This document shows, piece after piece, positions 45,916-56,200 of a DNA stretch of 64,000 bases. The DNA lies in the NCBI GenBank assembly GCA_001692895.1, contig KV748210.1, positions 1,488,001 to 1,552,000 on the forward strand, in the 5' to 3' direction. The translations under genes and the position numbers were made by a program. The notes under the pieces are model-generated. The model saw only the letters and a program-made list of their open reading frames with translations. It did not search any database and had not been told where the DNA came from. Every line of letters begins with the position of its first letter. Positions within the stretch are counted from its first letter, which is position 1. The DNA comes from Cenococcum geophilum 1.58. Lineage: Eukaryota; Ascomycota; Dothideomycetes; Gloniales; Gloniaceae.

Positions 45916-46685
45916 GGCCTCCTCCTATCTATAAATACTCCCTCCTCTATACTTTTCTCTCTTCTTCTTTCTTCTTCCTTATAAGAGCTAGAGGTGCTCT
46001 AATACCCCTCCCTAGTCCCCACTAAGGGATTTATTAGTTGACGTAGTAATATAAACAGTATTAGACAATAAGATAGGCGAGAGAGGATAGGAAAGACAGA
46101 GGAGCCTCTAGTATATATTAGTTAAGCAATATTACTAGCTATATTATAGCTACCTAATCTCCTATACTTGCTGGCCTCCTCCCATCTATAAATACTCCCT
46201 CCTTTATACTTTCCTTTCTTTTTTTCTTCTTCCTTATAAGAGCTAGAGGTGCTTTAATACTCCTCCCTAGTCCCTACTAAGGGATCTATTAGTTAATATA
46301 GCGATATAAATAGCATCTAACGAGGAGACGGGTAAAAGAGGAGATAGGAAGGACGGAGGGGCGTCTAGTAGGTGTTAGTTAAGTAACGTTAATATCTATA
46401 TTATAGCTACCTAATCTCCCGTTTATAGGCCTCCTCCTATTTATAAATACTCCTCCTTTATACCTTCCTCTCTTCTTCTTTCTTCTTTCTTATAAGAGCT
46501 TAAGGCGCTCCAATACCCCTCCCTAGTCTCTATTAAGCGATCTATTAGTTAATATAGTAATATAAATAGCATCGGACAAAGAGACAGGTAAGAGAGAAGA
46601 TAGAAAGGACGGAGGAACCTCTAGTAGGTATTAATCGAGCAATATTAACGGCGGTTTTTGTTACCTAAAAATTGCGTTATATAAT
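45916..46685 (+). repeat. Three tandem units of about 256 bp with TATA-like motif
   Basis: Units start at about 45916, 46173 and 46428, each beginning ggcctcctcc. Each carries tataaatactcc, a long ctttcttcttcc pyrimidine tract, ataagagctagaggtgct and a tccctagtcc...ctactaaggg block. The TATA motif plus pyrimidine tract looks promoter- or LTR-like. No ORF. Confidence 0.85.
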
Positions 46686-47300
46686 AATATTTAGGAACGT
46701 AAATATATACCTCTATCCCATATTTATACCACTACTAAATATTCTAGATTTTATACTTAAAGCTACTTATAATAGGCATTTCTAAAAGATCTGCCGATTT
46801 AAAGCTCTATAATTAAACGTTATTAATGTTTTATATAGGGGTCGTTAATTAAGCTCCCGGGATATAATTTTTAAAGTTTAATACTATACTAATATTACAA
46901 CCTTCTTACAGTAGCTAAGCCACCCCTAATCTCTACCCCCTCCTCCTCCCTCCCATTACTCGGCGCTAAGCTATTATATTATTGCCGAGCTATCGCGTTA
47001 TTATACGTCTAAACTAGGTAGGCAATAACGTAGTTACTTAATTATATTAGACGTCTCTATATATAGTTATATCTCTTCCTATACGCGTATTTAATTAAGT
47101 TAAGGTAGTAGACTTACTTTAATTCTAGCTATGCGGCGATTTAGTTATTAGGCATTAAAAATATTTAGTATATAAAGCTTTAAATTAGAATTATAATCTA
47201 CTATATCAGATCCTACGTAGAGGGCTCTATATTAAAGCTCTGCAGTCTAAATATATACTAGATTCATAACTAATATAATTCTTAAGCCTAGCTTAAGTAG
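46686..47300. other. RIP-type AT-rich interval, no gene
   Basis: No coding seen. Short palindromes such as agctattatattattgccgagct occur around 46980. Confidence 0.4.
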
Positions 47301-47639
47301 GGCGCCTTAGTTACTATAGTAAATCCTTACCTAGCAGTAACTAAGGCGCCTTAATCTTACTACTACTTCTAAATTAAGTAAAAGCTCTATATAGGGGGGT
47401 CATAGGGGGTCTCCCCCTGGAAAACCTTATCTCTATATATATTAATTAAAGTCTATATAATAAAGCTTTAAAATTAATTAGCTTATTACTTATAAACTTC
47501 GGTTAAAATTTACATTAGGGGATTAACGTTCCGCATGTTATATTTCCCCTATTACCTCTTATAAATATAGAATCTTTTAAGAATCTTCTTACCTTATAGT
47601 TTACTTTACGGCTAAAGGAACCCCCCTAGCCTTCTCCCC

Positions 47640-50085
47640 CTATAGCCTATAGAGCGAATTTAAGGCCTAAATAGTGCGGCTATAAGATATTTATAAGGCC
47701 TAGCGCTTAAAGAATACTATAAGAGCGTATAAGCTAAAGTAAAAAGAGTGGGAAGACTAGTATATAAGACTAGAAGGCAATACGGACGGCGCCTAGGTAA
47801 TAGAAGATAAGCTTTGCCTATTTTTAGAGTAGTAAGTTATTAACTAAAAATTATAGGCCGCCAGCTATTAAAAACGCAAGTTAAAACGGAAAGAGATATA
47901 GAAAAATAGCGAGTGGGTAAAGAAGACATAAAAGACAGCTAAGCGGGTAGGAGGGTAGCTATAGCCGCAGCTATAGGGGAGGAAGCTATAAAGGACGAGG
48001 AAGGGGAGATATAGGATAATAAGGCCTTAGACGCCCTATTTAACGAGATAGTTTAATATTTAGTTATAAATAGCTATGTCTCCGCTATTACCAAGCTTTA
48101 TATATAGTAGTTAGAAAATAAGACCTCGTAGCCGCTATAGGAGGCGAAATTCTTAGCGATACTAAATAGTATCCGCTATAATAAGAACTATATTTAACGC
48201 GTTAAGTTTATTAATTAAGGCCTGTTTATAATTACTAGCGGCTATAACTTTAAAGGGCTTAAAAAGGTAATTATTTAGTACTAAGAGACGGGCTCTAAGA
48301 TACTGGGTTTAGTTAAGTCTTATCTTTAAACAATAGCCGAGTATTTATTAGATTTGTATATTACTAGTCTATATAGCTGCTATTTTTTAACCTATTTCTT
48401 AGGCCATACTACTATTATTTAGGGTAAAAGTAGATAGGACGTTTAACTTACTAACTTTATTCTTATTAAACTAGATAAGCTAGCGCTGTATATAATTATA
48501 TTGATAATATAAGGGAAGTAGAATTAGTATAGTAAGGTTAAGTATATAGGCTCTATGCGCAATACTAACCCTATCCTCTACCCTATCTCTATAATACCCT
48601 TTTACTTTTTTAATCGCTAGGGTAAGAATAGCGCTAAAAGCTTCCTATCCTTTTAGTAGCTAGAGGACTACTATAATCTATATATCTTCTCTAGTAGTAT
48701 TAAAGTACCGTAACGGCCATTAAGCTATTATATATAGTTTAAATAAAATTAGAAGATATTTTAGGGGGTAAGGATTTACTTAAAAGAAAAGACCTATAGT
48801 ACTTATAAGTAGAGCGTCTGGTATACTAAGCTTAGCGGCGGTAAGGAGACCTAAATTAAATAGACTGGACGCTAAAATATAGACGCGATAACGGGAGCCT
48901 ACCTTAGCTATCTACCCTATATATTTATATAGTTAATTACTGGCTTCCTAAAGGAAGAAAAGGGCTACTTTCTCCTCTATACGCGGGAGGTGCTAAAGAA
49001 GGCCCTTTGTTTAAAGATATAGCCTAAAACTAATATTTAGCTAAAATATATAGAGACCTACTACCTAAATAGGGCCAATAATAAGGTTATATAGCTTAAC
49101 TTTATAAGCTTAGGATTTCTACGCCTCCTCTACGCGCTTAGGGTAATCTTATTATAGGACTTAGTAATCCTATATAAGCAGCTCCTGCTCTACCCCCTAT
49201 ATAAGGACTCCTTTTTTTAGCTATAAGGAGTACTAGAGGGTTACTATATAGATAGAAAGCTTACTAGCGAATATAGTTATACTAAATAAGCTAATAATGC
49301 GGAAATACTAGTCCGCCTATAAGGCCGTAGCTAAGCTAAGATATAAGGCTATAATCTTAGAGATTAAAGAGGTTTAATTATACGTGTTAATAAAATAAAA
49401 AGGTTATTAGTATTATTTGTACTTATACCTATATAGATTTAGTAAGGAAAGATAGGCATCTAAATAAGGCCTATAGAGTTTGTATATCCACCTTTAGGCA
49501 GGCCTATACCGTCTACTATAATATTAACTATATCCACGCTACCTACTTAGCTATTTACTATATCCACACCGCCTACTTAGCTATTTGCTATATCTATACC
49601 ACCTACTTAGCTATTTGCTATATCTGTACTACCTATTTAGCTATTTACTATATCCGCATCGCCTACTTAGCTATTTACTATATTTATACCGCCTATTTAG
49701 CTATCTACTATATCCGTGCTACCTCCACTAGTATAGGTATAAGTAGATACTTAACTACCTTTCCTATTTATCCTTAATTTATAGGCGCCGCTAAGAAAAT
49801 ATAAGATGCTTTAGGGTGGTAATTTGGTATTCTAGCTTTAGGCTAAGTGAACTTTAGGGTTAGTAGATAGGCTGTTAATTAAAGCTCTTAATCGCTGCTA
49901 GGGGGCGCACTAGCGGGTTAATAGCGAGGCTATATTCTACAGCCGTTACTATAGGATAATTAAATATATAAAATGGCGCGTAGAAGACGGTATGGTAAGA
50001 GGTAAGAGATAGGCTATTAACTAGCTAAAGCAGCTACAAGGCTGGCGTTCTTTAGATCAGCTTTATAAGAATACCTAAATAGCTA
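47640..50085 (+). pseudogene. Crypton-like tyrosine recombinase with GCR1_C-like domain
   Basis: N-terminal reading KEWED.YIRLEGNTDGA, VIEDKLCLFLE (a conserved W...EDKLxxFL block of this family), then a basic stretch. After a frame change comes the Ndc10-II/Crypton-type catalytic domain: NSYVSAITKLYI, YFLTYFLGHTTII.GKSR (first Arg region), KYIGSMRNTNPILYP, YFFNR.GKN, QYTKLSGGKET.IKQTGR and ITGAYLSYLP with the expected Tyr. The tail carries 30-bp coding repeats and a GCR1_C-like end with SEAIFYSRYYRIIKYIK. Tyrosine recombinases of this kind act on DNA without DDE chemistry. Many TAA/TAG stops; inactive. Confidence 0.75.
49529..49738 (+). repeat. 30-bp coding repeat, about 6.5 copies
   Basis: Unit tatatccacaccgcctactt plus agctatttac, in frame with the recombinase and giving about seven 10-residue units of ISTPPT.LFT type between catalytic domain and GCR1_C-like tail. 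Probably a flexible linker. Confidence 0.9.
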
Positions 50086-50089
50086 TTTT

Positions 50090-50215
50090 ACTATAGTAAC
50101 TAAGACGCCTTAATATAGAACTGTACTATAGTGACCGAGACGCCTTAATATAGGACTATACTATAGTAACTAAGACGTCTTAATATAGGACTGTACTATA
50201 GCGACTAAGACGCCT
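50090..50215 (+). repeat. 35-bp tandem repeat, 4 copies
   Basis: Starts at 50090, 50125, 50160 and 50195. Core actatagtaactaagacgcc, the inverse of the motif at 47301-47320. Confidence 0.88.
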
Positions 50216-50440
50216 ATTACGTAGAAATGGAATACGTTTAAGTGTTTTAAATTTAGAGTAATATTACGTAACTGCCTAGAAGTACTAATTAAACTTAAAT
50301 TATATACCTTTTCGCCTAAAATCGCGTACGAGGGTACTTAGGGGTAGTTGCTGCGTGACCTTATATAGGGTTTAGGCGTATTATTAGTAGGGGTGGCCCT
50401 AACCTCGTATTAACCTAGGTCGTAACCGTGCTAAATAACC
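50216..50440. other. Junction between Crypton-like element and NLR relic
   Basis: No coding seen. Includes a C-run (ccccccctaatatgtaat) at about 50440 next to where the WD40 array stops. Confidence 0.4.
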
Positions 50441-51060
50441 CCCCCTAATATGTAATAGATACTAGCTATCTAGCAAAAAGGTGACCGCGTTAACGTAGCT
50501 TAAATTGCCTATAAGCGTATTATGACAAGACCCTATCGCCGCCTTTTATAGCTAGATAGTGTTATTACTTAACCTAAACGCTACTAGCTAGCTATCCGGC
50601 AAAAAGGCGACCGCATTAACGTAGCTTCAATGGCCTATAAGCGTGCTATAGTAAGACCCCATTACCACCTCCTATAGCTAGACGGTATTATTGCTTAATA
50701 TAGATACTACTAGCTAGCTATTCGGCAAAAAAGTAACCGCGTTAACCTAGCTTAAATAGCCTGCGAGTATACTACGATAAGACCCTATTACCGCCTCCTA
50801 TAGCTAGATAGTATTATCGCTTAACATAGACGCTATTAGCTAGCTATTTAGTAAAAAGGTAACCATGTTAATATAGCTTAAATATCCTATAAGCGTACTG
50901 CGGCGAGACCCTATTACTGCCTCCTATAGCTAGATAGTATTATTGTCTAATATAAACACCACTAACTAGCTATTTAGTAAGAAGGTAACCGTGCTAATAT
51001 AGCTTAAATAGTCTTTAAGCGTACTATAGTAAGTGTTCTAATCACTTTTTACTTTTAATA
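50441..51060 (-). repeat. WD40 minisatellite: 126-bp (42-residue) tandem repeats
   Basis: The phrase tagctat(t/c)(c/t)(g/a)g recurs at 50463, 50589, 50715, 50841 and 50967, exactly every 126 bp. On minus a unit reads LIASMLSDNTI.L.EAVIGS, then LAGYLS.VNAVTFLPNS, a WD40 repeat (SxDxTxRLW...GHxxxVxxVxFSPxG). At least four full units plus a partial one. Length and high similarity match the repeat type seen in incompatibility NLRs. Confidence 0.88.
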
Positions 51061-53170
51061 GCCTATTAATCTAACCTAGAATATAGTTATTAAAAATTTT
51101 CTATATTACGCTTTATTTTAGGGTAAAGATAAGAGCTAAAGCGTATAGCTATAGAGGTACGTTTTTAAAGTATTGCTTAATTTCTTAAAATAAAGCGCTT
51201 TATATTACAAAAAAAGCTAAATATCTTAATGCTTTACTTTAACTATATAATAAGTAAATATAAAGTAGTATAACTAATAAAGCAACTAAGAGATTTCTTA
51301 TATTTATAAGTAATTATAAGCTATTAATTATATAAATACCTTTTAATACTTCTCTAATAAGGCTTATAGCTTCTAGCTAGTAAAGAAAGATCTTTTATAA
51401 AAACTTATATACTATATTATTGTTATAGATTTAGCTTTAACTCTACCCTAAATAATATACCTAATATTAGTAGTTATATTAGACTTTAGATAGTAGATAG
51501 TCCGCTATACTCTATTTATTAATATTACTTTTTAAAGTTTTAGGTATTAGGAGGTTATATATATTTTACCTTAAACCCTTTAAGCTAGATATTAGTTAAA
51601 GGTACTTACTAGCTAGTATCTTATCCGTTTCTTTCCTATTTATTTAGTATAGGTTCTTTTTACACTTTTTAGGATTAATAAGAAAGTTATAAAAAGAAAG
51701 GTATAGAAGCCTTAAAAGCATATCCCTATTAATAGGGATGCTAAAGATAAAATATAATAAGTCTAGCCTATACTTAATATCCTTTTTAGATATTTAGAGA
51801 AGGTATATAAGTAAGGTTATAAAGAGAGAACTCTTTAGAATAATAATACTCCTAACTATTTCTCTAAATTTAATAATCTGCCTTATCTTTATTATTAAAT
51901 AACTAGTTTAGAATAGGGAGGTACGTTCTATTAAGCTTTAAAATATAGTATACCGTTTAATATTAAAGTATAATAGCTAAGCGCTCTTTAGGATTATTTT
52001 ACTAATCTCTAATATATTAATAGGCTGTAGTAGTAAAGATAAAAAAAATAGAATAGCTAGCTTAACTAGTGCCTAAATTTAGTCCTTACTAGGCTAGCCT
52101 AAGGATAGTAAGCGCTACTTTTATACTACATTAAGCTTATATTCTAAGAAGAGAGCTATATTATATTTAATTGTTTTCTTTAATATATTATAAAGAATTA
52201 GGTCCTAGTATATTCTATTTAATATTTTTTAAAAGCTAAGATAAATAGGGAGCTCCGGTCTACTTATTATAAAGACTTATAATAACGCTAGCTTAAAACC
52301 CTTAGTTTTTAAAAAGGTTTAAAATTTGCTTATATACCTTTATCTCGCTTATATTTATCTAACGTGTTTATTATAATAACTAATTCTAAAGCTTAAAGAG
52401 GTTCCGCTTTTAAGAGTAGCTAGAAAATTAACTTCTTAAACTGGTTTTTAAGAGCCTTCTTAGAAATATCTAGGTTAGTATTAATTATTTTCCTAATACC
52501 TAATCTTATTCCTAGTATATAACCTATTAAATCTAATAACAAATTATATAGCGTTATCGTGCTTTTCCTTACTTCTCTTAAAAAAGAAGCTAGCCTTTAA
52601 TTAATATTAGTTAGCAAATAACTAGGTAATAGTTTATATAATTATAGACTTTCCAGTACCCGCTATACTATTTAGCTAGAATATAGGTTTACCATTTCTA
52701 TTCTTCGCCTATTCCGTTATTTAACTTAGTAGCTTAACTAATATATTGCTAAGATATCTTAAATTATATATTTTTTTATATTATTACGGCACTGTTATAG
52801 ACCTAGTTAGGGACTTGGCTAGAGCCTTGGCGCTATATATATAGACGTGTCCTTTCCTTAACCTTTTTCTAGTCCTTATTTTGGAATTCTAGTTTACTAG
52901 CTACTAATAGACTTTGTTTTTTTTTAACTAAGCCTCTTTATATATAAGAGTTAAAAAAAACCCTTCTTTTACAATTAGTAGGTTAATTAACTTATTATCT
53001 TTAATCTCTTTATAAAGTTAATTTAACGCCTTTTACTGCCCTTTGCCGTAGATAAGCAGTATATAAATATTAAAAATGCCTAGTAGAGAGTATGCTATAT
53101 ATTTTTATATATTTTATCTAGCGTTTTACTACCTATAATATACGCTTATTTATACTAAAATAAGATAAAG
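50441..53170 (-). pseudogene. HET-NACHT-WD40 protein (NLR / vegetative-incompatibility type), truncated at both ends
   Basis: Minus-strand reading through RIP stops. First comes the C-terminal end of a HET domain (YSLLGIFNIYILLIYGKG, about 53040-53090). Then a NACHT NTPase with Walker A PIFWLNSIAGTGKS (52647-52680) and Walker B ELVIIINTLDKYKRD (about 52346-52395, Asp to Asn). Next is RSSLFILAFK, an alpha-helical linker, and finally a WD40 array made of 126-bp repeats. HET-NACHT-WD40 is the layout of fungal STAND/NLR proteins such as HET-E, HET-D and HET-R, which trigger incompatibility cell death. The HET N-terminus is absent beyond about 53180, where the Plavaka element edge begins, and the WD40 array stops at about 50441. 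It is a relic, not a functional gene. Confidence 0.85.
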
Positions 53171-53283
53171 GCCTTTCTTCGTTAGGAAAAATTTTACCAG
53201 CATTTTTGCAGCATTTGGCGGCATTTAGCGACTAAATGCGTAATTCGCGCACTGTAACGTGTAGCGTATAGTATTAACTTAGG

Positions 53284-53570
53284 TGCGGCATACTGCCGCA
53301 TCTAATAACGTAGTGCAGTATACTACCGTATCTAGTAACGCGGTGTAAGCATACTGCCATATCTAATAACGTGGTATAGTATTCTGCCGCATCTAATAAC
53401 GCGGTATAGCATTCTACCGCATCTAATAACGCGGTACAGCATTCTGCCGTATTTAATAACGTAGTATAGTATACTACTATATCTAGTAACGCGGTATAAG
53501 TATACTACCGCATTTAATAACGCGGTGCAGTATACTACCGCATTTAATAACGCGGTACAGCTAATTACGT
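53284..53570. repeat. 30-bp array of short palindromes, about 9.5 copies
   Basis: Unit gcggtatagcattctaccgc followed by atctaataac. Each unit is itself a small inverted repeat (gcggta/taccgc); RIP-type changes vary the arms. Located just inside the proposed Plavaka end. Confidence 0.92.
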
Positions 53571-53695
53571 ATTTATAGCTACCTAGATAAGTAGTGCCTT
53601 TATTTTATTAAGCTCTCTATATTTAATACGTAATTAATATATAATACCCCCCTTACGTATTCTATATATCTTACTTACTTTAAGTAATAGATAAG

Positions 53696-53945
53696 CGTTA
53701 CTCTTTCTACGCACTTAATAGTATTTACTCTTTCTACGCACTTAATAGTATTTACTCTTTCTACGCACTTAATAGTATTTACTTAATCTACGTGGTTAGT
53801 AGTATTTACCTATTCTACGTAATTAGTATACTTTATTTAGTCTACGTAGTTAGTACCCTTTACTTATTCTACGCAGTTAATACCCTTTACTTATTTTATA
53901 TAGTTAGTATTCTCTACTTATTCTATGCGCCTAGTATATACTATA
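53696..53945. repeat. 27-bp array, about 9 copies
   Basis: Unit ctctttctacgcacttaata plus gtattta. The first three copies are identical; later ones drift (tacgtagttagta). No coding. Confidence 0.9.
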
Positions 53946-56200
53946 TAAAGAATATATTTTAACCTAATAGTAGTATAGTATAACCTTAATATGCCTAATA
54001 ACGCCCTTTAGTTAACCTGCTATTTTAAGTTTAATATTTACATAAGTCCTACTATAATAGTAGCACCGTACTATTAAACCCCTAATTGTCTTTATTCTTG
54101 CTATTATTTTTACTATTATTTTCCCTATTTATCCCACTGCCTTCTCTACTCTTATCCTCTTTATTACTATTATTTTCCCTATCTATTCCACTACCTTCTT
54201 TACTCTTATCCTCTTTATTAGCAAATTTTAATATTACTAATCTATCTCCACTCCGTAGGCGGGCCTTTACATCCTTTAATATAGCACTATTTATAATATC
54301 TATAACCTTAGACTTGCTAGTAAAAGTATACCGTAAGATATAGTAATTAATTCCTATTTCCTATTTATTATTACCTTAAATTTATTTAAGGCGTGCTTAG
54401 ATAGCGTTAATGTTATAGTTATATAGTATTAAAATTATCTTATTAGTATACTGCGAGAAGGAGACCTTATATATAGTTTTAAGGTTTATTCTTTATAATA
54501 AATACGCTAGTCTACTATTGTCCTATTATATTATCTTTATTAGCCCGCATATAATAATTAAAATAGTATAATATTGTAATATAGGAAACGGTGGGAAAGT
54601 GCTATAGTATATAGCGAGTATTGTAATATAATATTATAATATAATTAATGTAATATTATATGTTTATACTTATAGTATACGGTTATTAAGTAAACCCGTT
54701 ATTATACTTAGGATCTAGTTCCTCTAAATCTTCTATAGTATTTTTAAACGGATCGCTAATTACCTATTAAGTCTATAGTATCTTATCTCTGGTTATATTT
54801 TGTATCTTATTAACTTATTATAGAAGTAGCCTACATAGCCTTTTATTATACTTAGGTTAGTAGCTCTTTTAGGTATTTTATAGTTGCTCCCAACTATCTA
54901 TAATACGCTTTAGTAAGTATAGTAAGAGGCTTTCTATGGATTTACCTATAATTATAGCGTTGGCTTTAAACTTATAAATAACTTATATTCCGCTTCTATA
55001 GTCCTTAAGAGTATATTAAATTGCTATATATATAAGCTATATTATATTAGCTGTAATAGGCAAAAAGAGGTTAGTACTATTTTTATTAAGGGTAAGTAAC
55101 CTTAGCCTAGTATTAAAGAATATATACTTAATATAATATATAATAATTAGTGCCCTAAATCTTATCTCTCTATTCTAGCCTTAGTTAGTTAGGTATAATA
55201 AAAGGTAGAGTACTAACCGGGCTACTAAGTATAAAGCGGTTATCCTTAAGTAGTTCCGCTACTTCCTCTACTATAGCCTTAGTATTTAGTTTAAGGTAGT
55301 TATAGCTCTTAGTAATAGTATTGCGCACTACGTTTATTATATAACACTAAAATACGCTAAGCTAGTTATATAGCTGGAAAATTAGTTAGTATAGTGCTAC
55401 TAAATTTAAGGACTGCGAACCTTATATACCGCTAGCCCCAGTAATATACTTAATACTCTATTTATTAGATTTTTATAACGGTCTATAATAGCAATTACCT
55501 CTTTCTATATCTGCTTTATTAGTGTATTTAGACCGCTTATATTTATTTCTAGTTAGGGAAAGAGATAGAGCTTTTTAGGTATAGAGCCTGTTATTACTTA
55601 TATAATAAGACGTGTCTAAGCGATATTATATATCTTTATATTAACTAGGCTAAGTAGCTGCTTTATATATTGTCTAAAGTTATTCTATAGCGGTTATTTA
55701 TTTAAGTAATATATACGTTTTTTTAAAGTGTGAGTTTTAGATGTCTTGCGGTTGCTTAGGGTTTATAGGCTTTTATCTAATAAGAACGGGACTATCCGTT
55801 AGGATAACGTTATTAAAATTAATAATAATAGGTTATACTATAGCATATTAATAACAGCCTTACCTTTTAATAGAGATAGTTATAGTATAGAGCCCGATAT
55901 TATCCCCTTTAAGATTTAGATTATTTTAGAAGCTACTACTTAACTTATAGCGTCTTTGTTTACTTTTTTACGGAATGGGTAGAGGATAAGTATATTAGTT
56001 TAGTAGAACTATTTGGCTTTTATACGCACCTTACTTCCCTAAAAAACGCTAAATAGTCTAAAGTCTTATACCTAATATGCTTTAAATAACGACCTAGTTA
56101 ACTTTTATAATATAAATTAGGTATTTCTTACTAAGTATATAAAAAGGAGCTTTAATAAACTTATAATAATAAGTTAGGAGGGCGGCCTAACTATTTATTA
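53946..56200 (-). other. 3' part of Plavaka element, no gene resolved
   Basis: AT-rich. A 63-bp duplication of a Leu-codon-rich pyrimidine stretch lies at 54095-54225; the plus open frame across it (54086-54343) is low complexity. Probably 3' UTR plus degraded C-terminal coding. Confidence 0.4.

Larger units (their letters stand above)
47301..50215 (+). mobile_element. Candidate Crypton-like element framed by inverted GGCGCC repeats
   Basis: On the left ggcgccttagttact (47301-47315) faces agtaactaaggcgcc (47336-47350), a perfect 15-bp hairpin. On the right a 35-bp unit actatagtaactaagacgcc... is repeated four times (50090, 50125, 50160, 50195) in the orientation inverted to 47301. The recombinase gene lies between. 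Classical Cryptons have no TIRs, so the boundary call is tentative. Confidence 0.45.

Noticed and set aside
54086..54343. 85-codon Leu-rich plus frame
   Set aside because: Low complexity from a 63-bp duplication of pyrimidine sequence; lies antisense within the Plavaka element.
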